Notes: a model not told the origin generated them from the letters alone. DNA of 64,000 nt from Brachypodium distachyon (GCF_000005505.3 NC_016134.3:1178001-1242000); one strand, 5' to 3'; positions 43,741-57,321 are shown, numbered from the stretch's first letter. A program made the numbers and translations.

Positions 43741-43897
43741 GGTGTTTCAAACATGCTGCAAGGACGTGTGTTCTTTGTTGCGGACGTGTGAGTGATGTTG
43801 CAATTCACTTTGGAATCCGCCGCGAAGAGTTCAACTATATGTGATGCATGTCGCGTATGTCATCTACTTATGTTGTACGTGATGGTTTTTCATGTTG
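43741..43897. repeat. Segment shared with 27376-27570
   Basis: Diverged copy of the upstream segment of small LEA2 copy 1. The similarity ends abruptly at CATGTTG|CACTATTGG, where a CACTA element begins. Confidence 0.65.
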
Positions 43898-44110
43898 CAC
43901 TATTGGAAAGTCGTTTTTTGCCATGTGTCAAACTCTGCCGACAGCATTCCTTCAGGCACACGAGATACGTCTTGGGCCGAAAAAGAAGTCCACGGCAAAG
44001 AAAAGCCTTACGGCTAACGGCAAAGACAGCCACTCAGCAAAGACAATGGCCACATCGACTTGTCCTGCGGCTAACGGCGTGGGAAACAGAAGAATCTTTT
44101 CCTGAGGCCA
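43898..44110. mobile_element. One end of a CACTA (En/Spm-like) transposon
   Basis: Starts CACTATTGGAAAGTCG, followed by subterminal repeats GCCGACAG, ACGGCAAAG and GGCTAACGGC (twice, near 44010 and 44070), the usual build of CACTA ends. The opposite end (a TAGTG terminus complementary to the start) was not found, so this is a truncated element. The inner limit is approximate. Confidence 0.55.
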
Positions 44111-44168
44111 GGCCTTCGACAAAGAAGTTTCATCTTTTTTTTCCCTGCTCCCACCAAATCTTGGCAGC

Positions 44169-44510
44169 GAGTTTGGGTCATTACATCATTTACCTAGAAA
44201 ATTCCCCGGTGGGAACGCCTAGGTGCTACTCTTAACATAAAGAGTAGTAGATCAGATCCAGATCCAAGGGCTCAAATCCATCCTCTCTTGGAAGTTTCCA
44301 AATATAACCTCATTTTATTATCACCCGTAGTCCATGCTTGACAACACCGACATGGACAAATCAGCTTTTCTTTGCTTGCATGGCAATGGCGCCGTCCTCC
44401 AGCAAGGTTATTTGCCGCTAGGGCTTGGGAAGAAAATGGATCATATATAGTGCGATGTACATGAATACTGAAATTTGAACCCAAACCCTTCGCCCGGTTT
44501 TACAGCCAAA
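44169..44510 (+). repeat. Dispersed repeat, copy 1 (partner at 48623)
   Basis: Shares with 48623-48992 a run of blocks in the same order: GTCATTACATCATTTACCTA, GGGAACGCCTAGG, AAAGAGTAGTAGATCAGATC, CCATGC..GACAACACCGACATGG-type, GCAATGGCGCCGTCCTCCAG, CAAGGTTATTTGCCGCTAGG and TTCGCCCGGTTTTACAGCCA. Same orientation, 4.45 kb apart. The shared edges GAGTTTGG and ACAGCCAAA do not resemble clear LTR ends, and no primer-binding site follows. Confidence 0.8.
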
Positions 44511-46878
44511 GTCATCGCTGACGCTTGATTGCTAACATGTCCGGAATTCGTTAGCATAGAGGGTTCCACGTGTCAGAGATGACTACTTCTGTAGTAGTGC
44601 AATTCACTGGCGCTGTTGGAGACAACGTCCATGCTGCAGAAGGCAGCGAAGCTGGGGTCAATAATACCGGTAAAGATGGCAGGATTGCAGGAGGAGGATC
44701 AACATCATGGTGTACGCTGCTTTGTCAGGCGACAAGCTTGCATGAAGGCGAATATGGTGACATGAAGGTACAAGAAGAAAAGAAGGACAAATGTATGGAT
44801 CATCGTAGAGTCAAGGAGCCCCAATGGAGTCAATTAGAGGTAAAGAAACATGATGTATGGAGGACAAAGCCACCAGATCTCAGGTATGTTGGTGCTTCTC
44901 TTTCTCAAATATCTTCATATATACAAACAAATATCAGCTTGGCAACTTGAATATTTTAAACGCAATGTTAACTTAATTAGATACGTTATGATTGAGGGGG
45001 GCGAGATGTAGAAATATCTTGTAACTACTAATTGAAATATACTAGAGTTCAGATCTGTTTGTATATCTTAGAGATCAAGAGATTGGTTCGGTAGGATTGG
45101 TAACAATCATGTTGAGATCAATATAAATATATGCAGCGTCCTATGGGAGAAGATACGCTTTCCACCATTGTCTTACAACTTACGCTGCTAGTTGAAAGGA
45201 AACTTCTCCGCTATCATTCATACTATGAGAACCATATTGTCACTGATTAAACCACTAACTAATAAATGAAAAGAAAGAAAAACAAAACTCACCTAAAGTA
45301 TAGAAATCAAAGGCTGATACTGACCAAAAAAATTAAAACATATTTCAGATAAATACAACAATGGCAAACATGGATACAAAATTCCGATAAATAAAACAAC
45401 GATCCAAACAGGAATATGATTCACATAAAATATAGCAAAATATTTAAGAAACAAACAAATCTATTCATCGCCATTGAGACTTCATCCTCGTTCCATTTTC
45501 TAACCATCAGCTCCCAACTACTCATGTTCATCACCGCGTCAGTCCTTGTCATCGAATTTTCACTCCTCCTCCTAATCATTGACATAAAATAGGATAAAAT
45601 CATCTAATTGCATTGTATGTTCTAAGGAGTGCTTCTGATTAAATATCTATGTTAATTTTGCTTCATTTTGCTCGTAACACTTTTTACACAGATCATACCC
45701 CATTTTCGGTGTCAGTACTTTATTCAGCTGCAAAACATTTCAGGAAACAAAACATAATTTAGCAATGCCTAAATCATACTTCTAAATTGATTACAAAAAC
45801 CACAACAACACTATCATGATAAGTAAATATTGTGTCCACAGTTTAAACCAAGGAATTATAAATTAATTTCTGTCACAACACGCACATCTCATCTTGCAGC
45901 AGCATCTTATTCATCATTGTTTAAAAGTTTAATGCATCTAAAACTTCAAAAACAATTATCAAGAAAATAATATTATTAAAGAAATCGATATTCGTAGTTC
46001 TTTGAATTAAAGTCCATGTTAGGGCTGATACTAATTGTCTTTCCCAGCATTTGTTCTTCTGATAACCAAATTACAAAAAAAATTGAAGTTACATGACGTA
46101 TGACTCACATCTAGTCTACATAAACCAACGACGCATGACTAACAACGGTCCATGACCTTCATTGACCCAATTCTACATACGCAATTATAGCGTATGACTC
46201 ACAGTCGGAGTAAGAGCGAAACAAGGGGTTGCAATCTCCAAAAAATTGAAATAAATCACGAAGTCCTTTTGTTCAAGAGAATGACCCTATTGTAGGTACA
46301 AGATGAGTCATTGAAGTCGTTGCCCTGGGATCCGACTATCCACACAATATAAGAATACAACAAGTGGAGGCGATAATTAGCAGTTCTGACTTTGCACAAC
46401 GGTCTTCATTGTACATGCAATAGAAGTCCAAACACTCAAACACACGCCATGCACTCCGGAATCATACACGCATTATGCACGACGTGATTAAGCAAATTTT
46501 AGTCTCACAGCACAAACAATACAAGGAGTTACAAATACATATATATTTCACATCTCATACAAGAGAAACTAAATATAATAGACACATCAAGTGACCCGAA
46601 GGCCAAACACCAACAGCGGAAACACAAGTAAAACCCTTCACCAGCGAGCGGTACCAAATCGAGGCAAACTCTAAGATGGTTACCACCACCATCTCACAAA
46701 AGCCACATTACCCGAAGAGCAAAGCTGACCAAAAAAATCAAGCAAACTAGATAGACGTCATGCTCAACATCGAACAACTTGCCTACATTAGCATAAGAAG
46801 TGAAATTCCTAATGAGTACTTTTATACTTGCAAGACTTATTCATATATATGCCTCCCAATTAACATAAAGCATACGTC
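44511..46878. other. AT-rich stretch without recognised gene
   Basis: An open frame at 44567-44950 (+) has no recognisable motif. 45000-46870 is AT-rich, with no conserved frame, terminal repeats or RNA gene that I could see. It may be old retrotransposon sequence. Confidence 0.4.
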
Positions 46879-47049
46879 CGGGGACAAAGCCAGAGTATTT
46901 CACTGGTGTCAACTGACACCAATGACTTTGCATGGTTCAAACCCTTATATCTATAGCACAAAATTGAAATTGTCACCATTCAAAATAGCTACAAACTACT
47001 GAAATTAAGCTCTCGACACCGGTGGTTATTTATCCTGGCTTCGCCCCTG
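46879..47049. mobile_element. hAT-type MITE with 8 bp target duplication
   Basis: The left end CGGGGACAAAGCCAG and the right end CTGGCTTCGCCCCTG are inverted repeats. Flanking 8-mers CATACGTC (46871-46878) and AATACGTC (47050-47057) match at 7 of 8, as expected for a hAT insertion. Length ~171 bp, no coding capacity. Same end type as the element at 57154. Confidence 0.75.
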
Positions 47050-47098
47050 AATACGTCATCAACATGGTATTTGTTGAAACACACATACTACTAAAAAG

Positions 47099-47338
47099 GG
47101 GAAATTGATTAGGGGACACCGTTATTTTGTGACCTTTGTCCAAACACACCGTCCGATTATGAATTTGCTGGGCACCATTACAATTCTCTGGCCATTTGCT
47201 GAAACACACCGCCGGTCCAAAAACGCAAAATTAACCTTTTGGGCTGCTCATGAAGTTTTTTTTTTTGCTTGGACCAAAATCCACAATCGGGCGGTGGCAA
47301 AGGTTACAAAATAACGGTGTCTCCTGGCCAATTTCCTC
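47099..47338. mobile_element. Fold-back element with long inverted arms
   Basis: ~240 bp. The left arm, GGGAAATTGATTAGGGGACA then CCGTTATTTTGTGACCTTTG, is mirrored by the right arm, AAGGTTACAAAATAACGGTG then TCTCCTGGCCAATTTCC. Arms are at least 60 bp. ACACACCG is repeated inside. Class (MULE-like or other) not determined. Confidence 0.7.
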
Positions 47339-47741
47339 TTGTAAAAACAATCACATGGAACCATTTTAAATCAAGCTTCCCACTTGATATTTCAAGTCAA
47401 GCTTAGGTCTACATGCCTGAAGTGAAGGTACATGTTAATTATCATCATGTCGGGATTGGGCTAACACCCAATTCCAACTGATCAACGTTACTTTGGGTGG
47501 GTAGCTCAGAGGATCCAGCCCGACCATGTCTGTTTGGCGAGATTTTGTACCAAAAGTTGGTGCGAAATTAAATCAGCACAAAAAACAAAAAAGGGTCAAC
47601 AGATGCATACATGCGCGCATGCATATATGCACGAGCAAATGCTTGAAGAACTATTTCTGCATGAGCATACAATTGGATGCCTAAAGGGAATTAATCACGT
47701 ATCAGCTCTTGTGTTTGTCCAGGCCGAGTTGGGGCATTGTG

Positions 47742-48627
47742 GCTAGCTGCGATTGCAGCTCTGCATCGAAACAGCAAATGGTCAGTTGTTTCTTTCGCAG
47801 CACCCCGCACAGAAGTGACATTGCGCACTTCCTGTCCAGCCACGGCAAACCAAATTGTCCTTAGTCAGGATACCATTTTTCAATACCAACCACGGGAAAA
47901 TCAATCTTGATCTTCAGGGGAATTTTCACCTTCTATAGGAATCTGTATCCCACATTGTTGCTTGCCCTAAGCAGCTGAGCTGAAGGTACAAAGATCTCAC
48001 CGATAAATTGTCCTTCATGACCAATCTGCCTGGTTGACAGTATCAGGGAATGCAAAGAGCTGCACACTATTCACCATACAGAGTTCTTCTAAACTTGATC
48101 CATTCCAGACCTTTATCTTTGACCTCCTTGACAGTTGCTCCCTCCATTCCCGTTTAAAGGGCTTACACGCATCCCTAGGTCGAAGATTTAACTAATGCAA
48201 CATGAATTTTATATCACAAAAATTGTGTCACTAGAAATTTCAAATGTTCTATTTTCTAATTGTGTAATTTTTGTGATATAAAACTCATGTTACATTAATT
48301 AGATCGTGGACCTAGGGGTGTGCGTAGGCCCTTTAAACCAAGACGAGGCATGTTTGGTAAAGTAATTCCATAAAGTCTGGGGAATTGAAGAGCCAGGGAA
48401 GTTTTGTTGATCCAAGCATCTTCCCAAAATCGCGTCTTAGCTCCATTCCCAACCTTTCTTGAAGAAAACCGCTGAAAAATATATTTACCCCCATCAAGCT
48501 TTGCCAAAAATGAGATGCACTTGATCCTTTTGTTCGCTGTGACAACACTTCTTCTGAAGATTCTTTTAATTGTGCAACTAATGCAGGGTATGCATGAGAT
48601 GATATGCATTGTATGACACGATGAGTT
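47742..48627 (-). pseudogene. LINE (non-LTR retrotransposon) 3' fragment, reverse-transcriptase zinc-binding region
   Basis: On the minus strand, KVGNGAKTRFWEDAWINKTS and LALQFPRLYGI are the conserved start of the plant LINE C-terminal region. After a nested MITE it resumes with EWREQLSRRSKIKVWNGS, and later LTKDNLVCRGWTG, CHFCAG and ETTDHLLFRC, which fit the zf-RVT motif. Stops and frame changes occur. The polymerase core and ORF1 are missing, so this is a dead 5'-truncated or internally deleted copy. Confidence 0.75.
48152..48338. mobile_element. MITE nested in the LINE fragment
   Basis: Arms of about 75 bp: GTTTAAAGGGCTTACACGCA ... TTTTATATCACAAAAATTGT against its complement ending TGCGTAGGCCCTTTAAAC. 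It splits the zf-RVT region. The target duplication is unclear. Confidence 0.8.
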
Positions 48628-48992
48628 TGGCTCATTACATCATTTACCTAGGAAATTCCCCAATGGGAACGCCTAGGCGAATCTCTTAACAGAAAGAGTA
48701 GTAGATCAGATCCAGATCGAACGGCTCAGATGCATCCTCTCTTGAAAGTTTCCAAATATAACCTCCTTTTATTATCACCGGTAATATAATAGGAGTAGCT
48801 AATGCACTCCATGCCTTACGACACCGACATGGACAAAATAGCTTTTCTTTGCTTGCATGCCAATGGCGCCGTCCTCCAGCAAGGTTATTTGCCGCTAGGG
48901 CTTGGGAAGAAAATGAATGGATCATATATGGTGCTGATGGACATGAATACTGAGATTTGAACCCACACTCTTCGCCCGGTTTTACAGCCAAA
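48623..48992 (+). repeat. Dispersed repeat, copy 2 (partner at 44169)
   Basis: 370 bp. Same block order as copy 1 plus an extra ~25 bp (ATATAATAGGAGTAGCTAAT). It begins immediately beside the LINE fragment. Confidence 0.8.
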
Positions 48993-51900
48993 TCCAGAGA
49001 ACAGGTCAATGCAATGCAACGGATCCGACGTAACTTGGTCCAATCTTTTCCAGGGTAATGGGCCGACGTATTACGGGCCCCCAGCCCAGCGTTGTCCTTC
49101 TGGGCAGAGGAGCCTGAGGATTCCCCTGGGCCGTCGTCGACCGGTTCAGCTTCAGTGCTCTGTTCTTCTTCTTCAGTTTACTGTACATTCTGCGTGAGTG
49201 TTGCACCATCTTCTGAGTCCCTAACAGGCTAACACTATGCATTTCGACCTGAGAATTAACTGCATTAGTCATATCTTCTTCTTCTTTTCTCGGCAACATT
49301 TGAGTCATACTATCATCACACCAACATTTAGATCCTGCTTTCTGTCCTCGAGAAGATGAAAATCAACGTCCATTACCAAGAAGAATATACACTTTCTCGA
49401 GAACGCCCAAGCATATCCTAGTATTAGTTTGCATCCTTTCTCGCACGAGCACATGTCACTTTTTGCCTAGAAAAGAAGAGATGAAAGAGACTCGGGTCGT
49501 CTCTGCCAAGTCTAGCTTCTTCATCTGAAAATACTGAACTCAGAACTTTCGTTACTGACATCCTGTGCACAGGCAGTTTGCAAACAATGTGCTAAATATC
49601 GCCAAAATTCGGCTTCCTGACGGCGCCGATTATCCGTTGTGTTTTCGAATACTGGTTCCCGAATTTGTCGGCTATATGCTCGATGTCGTAAATGCATATA
49701 AGCTCTGCCATGTGATTTCTGAAAATCTCAACCAAATCTGGAGTGTTTTTCTTTTGCAATTGAATAAACATGCAGATGCAGACATGTATGACCCAGGTGA
49801 TTAGCTTAGGCAGCACTCTGTAATTATGCCAGGTGCTTACCAAAGGCCAGACACAGACTGCCACGTCATCGTACTTCTCCCTTATCCCACAAGTTACTAG
49901 GAAAGCAAAGCAACCTCACACATAAAAACTCCTATTGTGTCTTAATTGAACATTTACAAATGCATAATCTAGTATACAAAGTGCTGTACGTGCATGCAGA
50001 ACTAATCATGTAGCCCTGCATGCCATTATGGATTATGCATAAATTTTTCTAAGTCAAACTTTAATCATGCTCTAATACAATATGTATATGTGTCTTGATT
50101 GGTCCATCTCTTCAGGTTAACAAGCCACCTTGATAAAGACCAGTTTAACTTTGCAGGATAATTGACAATTCTTAATGCATCATGCATGGGCTTAATTTTG
50201 CTTCTTGCTTTGGGAAAATATATCTGGTCTAATTAATTTTGAAGTTCCATCATTTCTACAAATTTCCCACTTTTCTTAACCGGGTTTCTCCATTTTCCAC
50301 TACTTACTAAATCAAAATCTGTTCTTTCTCACTGATTTCTGATGGAACAGTGGTACTTCTTCTCCAAAGTGACCCAGATCAAGATGCTCATAACTTATGA
50401 TCCTCATTTCTCTCTAGTTTAAGGGCCAACAAAATTCTTCTGATTAACAACATGAGGCAAAAAAACTATCCCGAGAATAGGAAACAAATGTTCATACGTA
50501 ACACCATAGAATGAAAAGAGAAGGGAAGAAAAGTATAGCTAGCATGAGCTCCCCCCAATGAGCAGTGAAAGGGATTCTTGACATGCTTTGCTTGCACTAC
50601 AAAGCCAGGCCCCATCCCTCCTCAAAGAGTGTTGCACACCACCATCCCATGCATCTCCTCTCTCTCTCTCTAAAATTTTTTGGGAGGGAGTGGAGGAGAG
50701 AGAGGGGCATGGAGGAGAGGTAGTAGGCATGGGAAAAGTGACATGAGCCCTTATGATGGCAATGGCAGGGGAGACAAGGCAAGCAGGGGGCACACACACA
50801 CAGACAACACATTGGTGCAAGCTAGGCAGACAGAGAACCCTTCAGGCCCATTGACCTCAGACCCTCTCTCCCAATATCCATCATGACCCATTAATTGTGC
50901 TGTTATGGTTGCTATTCTTGTTCTTTTCTTGCTGCATGCATGACACACTCAAAAGTTAATCCTTTCTCTCTGTTCTCTCTGTCTCATGCTTGCCATGTTC
51001 TTTCAATGCATTTGCACCTACTACAATTCCAACAGAGATAGCTTCAATGCTTCATGCCCATGATGATCTTGTTACTACAGTTAATCACAATAGACTAATG
51101 CAGATTAACTCATTAAGTAAAGCAGCTAGTTTCTATTTATATGTAGCTAATTAAGTAGCATAGTAATAAGTGCATACACGTCTCACTCAAGTCATGTCAA
51201 TCTTTGCAGCATTCTCTGGTGTTCTTGTGGCCTTGTGTCCTAGCTAGCTTAGCTTCTCTGCCCCTTTTGACACTCCATTGCAATCAAAGGAATATACACA
51301 AAGCGACATGACATACTGATCAGAAGAGCACGCATGATTGTCCCCAACTATGAAAGGGATAGGAGGGGGAGAGAAAGACAATCTTGCTAGAATGTGTCAT
51401 GAAAAAGCACAAAAAGCAGTGTCATATTGTGCATGTCAACCTTGGGAAAAAAACATTGTAGTGCATGCCCTCAAGATTGTAGAAAGTATGGTGCTTTTGC
51501 TCTCTCTCTAAAACTCTTTTTGAATGTAAAAAAGACAATGACAGGCTTGGGAGTGAAGGGAGATGGGTGGGCAACACACTCTCACTTGTCACCCATGGAA
51601 GAGAGAAAGAAAGAAGAGAGAATTTTATTGGAAAGTGATGGTTGGTGCCCCCCTCTCTTCATGCCAAGAAAGTGGCTTTCAGGACAAAGTTGGGTCCTGC
51701 TAGGGTTTTTAGGGGGTAAGGCTGTGATACTACACCACTACAGCTAGATGTTTTGTGATCAACAGAACAATGAAATGTGAAGTGCATTTGGTTGCATGAT
51801 CTTGATAATTTTGCTTTTGCTCTGGTCTCAGTTTGAAAAGCTATACTATGCTTCTGATGTTGCAAGGAGCAGCAATGTACTGCCTTTTTTGCTCTTATTT

Positions 51901-54900
51901 TTATGCCACTCAGCCAGTAGTGTAGTCCCTCCTTTTTATTACCCTCTTAGGAAAGCTGTATATACAAAAGTAGACCATGATTTCTGAGAAATTGAGAGTG
52001 TGAAAGTGATAGTATATCTGAATCTTAATGTGACCACACACACACAAGCCAATTGGTGGTTCAGCAGTTCAACTGACTTTCAGTCAATGGATGGCCTTCA
52101 TGCATGTCTTGATCATGAATCTACCCTGAATTCAAAGCCACAGATGGTTACATGTGTAATTAGTATCATCACGAGTGTATAAACAATGGATTCAACTCCT
52201 AGTGGAGTAGCCACTAGTATCTATCTACCTGGAGTATGCAGCAATGACAGTCAATTGAATGCACCGTGTCAGTCAGGCAGCAGCAGCAAGAAAGCTCTCA
52301 AGCCAGCAGAAGCTAGCCATTTCAAACCAAGCACAGGCACTTGGACTGCATCCAACCAATCCACACATCTAATGAGTAACCCCATTAACTGCATCAGGTG
52401 CTTAAATGCAGGATCTTGCTTGCATACATCCAACCATCAGCTTTTACTGCCTGCCATTCTGAAGCAACAATGCACACCACTTTCCCAGGAAATTATTTCA
52501 TCCTGGGTCTTTTTCTGGGAGGTGCTGATGCATGCATGGAAGAACAAATCTTGGCCTTTAGATTATGTTTGACATTTTGGAGGTGCATTTGAATGCACAT
52601 ACATCACCTTTTCTGCAGATGGAACAAGATTGCAGGTTTCTTCAGTGATGAAAGGGGAACATATTTGTGAGGAGAAGATCTTATGGAGAGCGTGCCCTTT
52701 CCATTCGGTTGTTTCATCCTAGATCCTTCTTCGTGCAAGGATTGGTTATTAGGCTTTGTAGTGTACTAGCAATGTTTTAGCATTCAAGTGTGCCTGTTGT
52801 GAATGCCAAAGATGGAACAATGCAAGCTTATGTGCGAATCGATCTCTTTATGGGCTGATAGGGACAGGAGCTGATGGACACTGGCAACTGCATCTACTCC
52901 TTATTTGTGTTGAAACAGCAAAGCATTTCAGATCTGAATTGAATGCCCAAAGATTGCAAATAGTAGTATCAGACAAGACAGACACTAGTACCAACTTTGG
53001 AGCATCAGTTATTCTTCCTGTCTTTGTAACAATGTGCAAAAAAGATTTGCACAGGTACGTGTGATCTACAGGTACAACAAACTGTTATGTCACAGTATAG
53101 TACAAAACACTGTTCAAAATCCGAAATCTTCAGCACAACAAGTAATTTTCAGGGTAAAAAAAAAGTTCCGTGAAACATTCTACTGCCTAATTTAAATAAT
53201 TTAGCCCATAATAAATCAAAGAGCTCTCGACAATGTCGTTTTCGACCTCGTGTTTGATTTTCCTTTTTTTGCCGCCGTCTCCCCTCTCTTTACAAGGAGC
53301 ACGTCTGGTGATGATGGAGCAAAGCCTGGGTTTATGGAGCTAGTGGCATCCCTTTGGATGCAAGGCACATATGCAGTAATTAAAGAAGATGCAAGATCTT
53401 TAAAAAAATGTTTAGCCACAGCTAATGTGACACCCATTTTTAATTAACCTCACTGGCTGGCTCTGTCACTCAACTCCATGCCTGCCCCTAACACTAGGGC
53501 AGAGACATGCCTGCAGTGCGGGCAGGCAGGCTGAGTGCTCCATTGCATTGTGCTAATAAAAGTATTATATCCCATGGGAAGCCCCACTAATTAGCCCCAT
53601 CAGGCACTTGAGCCTCTGGAAAACAAAACTAATACTTTTGTGTTTGTTTGTTCTTCATTTGATCTAGGATGCTGCCTGTCTGTCCCGGATGTGTGTTTAT
53701 GCAGACTTTATGCGGTTATAATTACACTGGATTGTTTGGACTGCAAGACGAGACGAGACCAGACCAGAAGAAAACTGCAGCTGAACATGTAGTACATCTA
53801 ATTAAACAAATTGACTGACGCGTAGTGCTTCAGATAAACAAACGAGATCTGAACAAACCAACCGCTACAAACACCATGCATATCTGAAGTCCCAAATTAT
53901 CAGTCGGTAGGGAGTGGGAGAGGTAAAATAAAAAGAAACATGCATGAGAGGAATTAATTAACAGAACACAAACACAGGAATGCATTGCTTTCATACATAC
54001 TACTCACCTTGGTTAATTCGGAACTGAGTGAGCAGCGGTAATTCAGTTCAGACAGACAGATCATGGCCTATAGGTTGCTGTAAACCGTACTACTACTCCG
54101 TATATATGTTCGTTTTGCCTCCATGTGCAGTTGTACTAGTATATAGTGCAAATACGCAACCAGATAAGAACAATAATCAACCGCCAGTAACACTCCATAA
54201 ACACATGCTCTATGGCGGGGTTGTGAGCTCTGCTGCGTCGTGTGTGGCGTCGTATATTCTTCCCGCCGACCGCCGGTGGTCCAATGGATGTTGGCGAGGC
54301 CGCTGCTGTTGTAAAACTAATGAAAAGATTGCAAATCTACTGTGATTTACTCCAGGAGGAGACGGCGGCTGGGCGGCGTGCGCTGGGCGCTGTCGGCTGT
54401 GGCTGTAGCAAAGCCTGCCTGACATGTCTCGGCTCTCTCTCAACGCGCGCGCATCGAGGTCGAGGAGGAGGAGGAGATGACATGACATGTGGTTTGCTGC
54501 CTGCAGTGCACATGACCCGAGGCACAACCTTGCTAGGCAGAAAAGGCAAAGCCGGAGGAAAAGAATCAAATCTCAAATATTCCAAGAGCGCCACACAGGC
54601 CGGCGTTGGGCGTGCAGGTAACGATGCGACGAGCGTGTTTGGTTCTGCGGTGCACCGATGAAAAAAAGAAAAAGAAAAAAGGGGACGTCCGGAGCAGAAA
54701 CGACCAAGCAAAGATGCAACACGGTGACGATGATGTTACCTCTTTGACCCCGAACAAATGAATTGTTTTTTTAAAAAAGTGTCATTTAAAATTCTGGTTC
54801 AACTAGAAGGCTCAAAGGGTATCCTGAGAGCCACAATTTTGCAGCTCTAGGACCGAGTTGGTTGTTCTCGCTCGAGGTGACCCGCTGGCCGCTGGTGCCG

Positions 54901-57153
54901 CGCGTTTTTAAGATCCCTTTCTCTATTCCTCGTCGCGTTTGCGGTAGACGGTTGGCGAGGGCTAGCGCCGCCTATCATCTTGAAATCGCTGACCTTTGAT
55001 AAGGGGCACCGTCGACATGTGATCACCAACGGGTGAGGAAAAGGATGAAAGGATATCACGGTGACCGTCAGGTTACCCTTTTGACCCTCAGTTAAATTTT
55101 GCACGAATATCAATTAAATTGGATCGCACTTTTTTTTTGCGGGGGCACTGCTGTTATCATCAACTCAGAATATGACAACACCAAAAGTGAAAGAGAAAAA
55201 AAAAAAAAGACCCCCCGCTGCTGCATGCACTGCATCAATGCAAAACAGAGGGCCGGAGGGAGGCAAAACGGATGGAAGCTAGTCCAGCTACCACAGCGCA
55301 GAGCATGCGTTGCAGACCAAAGCCAGTCCAGTGATATTCCGTGGATGCACTTTGGGGCATGCATGGCCGCGCCCAGACATCCCAGTTAGTAATTGCCATG
55401 GCTTGACATGACAACTGCTCAAAATTAGCCCCATTCGCTAGCTTGCTTGCACAACAATAGGCAAGTATTTTGAAGATGAATACAAATTGTATGGATGGAG
55501 TAATTACTGTTGGTCAGAACAAAAGTAATATGACCACTGTTGTTGGACGGAGTGTCGGAGTTAGTACGAGTACACCTATTGTTGCTGCTAGCTATCGATC
55601 GATCAATCCGCCCGCCCTGTCTGACAGCCATACGTAGCACTACCCCTAATACCTCTGTTGTTTACAAGCCACTATACTCGCCGGCCCCCTTTCTTAATAT
55701 AAGTTTGACACTGAGAAATCGACTGACTTTTAGTAAGTAATCGTGGGTGAATATGTCACTTAATTTTAACCGTCCTGCATGATGTGTTAAAGGAGATTTA
55801 AGGTTTTTTTTTCCCCTTAAATCAGTCGACCGAGATAACAACACTTTTTTTAGTATGCGTACAGTTGTGTACGTGAAGTCAATACTGACAAATACGTAGC
55901 CAAAATAGTTGTAAGACTGGAAAAACAAATTGTTGTTCCCAGATATACTCCGTGTCCTGGCATACGCCGCACTGTTGCGCATTGACTTTATTCTCTCCCT
56001 CTTTAATCTTTCCTTAATTTTTATTTTTACCGACGAGATGGATCCGTTAATTGACGCGCATTCAATTTACCCTGGATGTACGCATGCAGTTTAGTACTGC
56101 TACTGCATACCTATACTACCTGTCTGCCGCTGTTGGGACGACACTGTTTCTTCTCGCGCGGTTCATAAATAAAAAAATCGGTCGATCCATACACATTTAC
56201 TACTCTGAGCATGCATCATGTGATGCCAAGGCGCGCGTGCCGTCCGTGTATTACGTCTTTGCACGTACCGTACCGATCCACACGCGTGCTCCCTCTACAT
56301 TTGCTAGTTTGAGTCTTGGAAACCCCCGGCTGCAATTCTTACTTAACTAAAAGGAGTGTACGTCTATTTATCAGTGGTCTAAAAATAGTTATTTTTTCTT
56401 TCTTTTAGAAAACACAGTATAGACGCAATCACTCACACACAGGCACGTACACTCATTCTTTTTCTATGAGCAACTCCGAGAGACTGAGCCACCGGTCCGG
56501 TACGTCACTCCCACTAAAAGCATGACGCTAGTTAAAATCTGAAATAAATTCAGGAAATGCGAGCACCCATGGCACGTCTAGAACTTAAACCTTGGTGGGC
56601 TAGTTTCAACACAAGTAACCAACCACCTGAGTTAGAGTTAGCGTCGACTAAGAAATAGTTATTAATCGATCAACGCATTAAATTTCTCTCGTGCTTAGCT
56701 AGCCACAGCCTTATCCTGATCGCCACCCTGCCCGCCTGCATCGATTATCTCATCTGCATGCGACTAGCATATATGCATTGCAGCGACCACGTGCCTGGCC
56801 TGGTCGTGCGTACGTACTCCTGCATGCATGCGCGCGCGCGTACGTACAAACACATATACGCCCCGGCCGCCTGCAGCTGCGTGCACAGAGCATATTGCAG
56901 AGCACAGCAGTGCAACGTCACATCACCGTATGTATTAATTATATATTCCTTCTGGCCGGAATTTATTCGTGACAGTCTTAAATACACTTTTATTTGAACA
57001 AATTTAAAACAAATACTGTACATGAGAAATTTTGTCGTATATACCGACGTACGCTCCTCGTCACGTGCGTGCAGTTAGCTTGCCAGCCACCATGCCGAAT
57101 GTGTACACAGTGCGGCAATACAGCACTGAATACCAGTATATTGTCGTAATATA

Positions 57154-57321
57154 CAGGGCGGAGCCGGGCCCGGTGCTACCGGTGCTACAGCACCGGCCTG
57201 GCAAGGATGCTCACAATAGGATTCATCGAGTATTTAGTTCATTAGTATGAAAATTTCACAATTATATCACCATTAGTCCTATCTTAACACCGTTCTTGTC
57301 CGGTTTCCGGCTCCACCACTG
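57154..57321. mobile_element. hAT-type MITE
   Basis: Ends CAGGGCGGAGCCGG and CCGGCTCCACCACTG. Flanking 8-mers GTAATATA (57146-57153) and CTGATATA (57322-57329) agree at 6 of 8. 168 bp, non-coding. Confidence 0.7.

Noticed and set aside
44169..48992. Intact LTR retrotransposon
   Set aside because: The repeats do not give a primer-binding site or polypurine tract at their inner edges, the interior has no gag-pol frame, and it contains unrelated MITEs and a LINE piece.
50600..50720. MIR528 or MIR156 precursor
   Set aside because: The CT/GA-rich stretch only loosely resembles these miRNAs, and no mature sequence with a pairing star strand is present.
54242..54661. Plus-strand frame of 139 codons
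   Set aside because: Low-complexity, no splice or promoter context and no family features, so it was not called as a gene.
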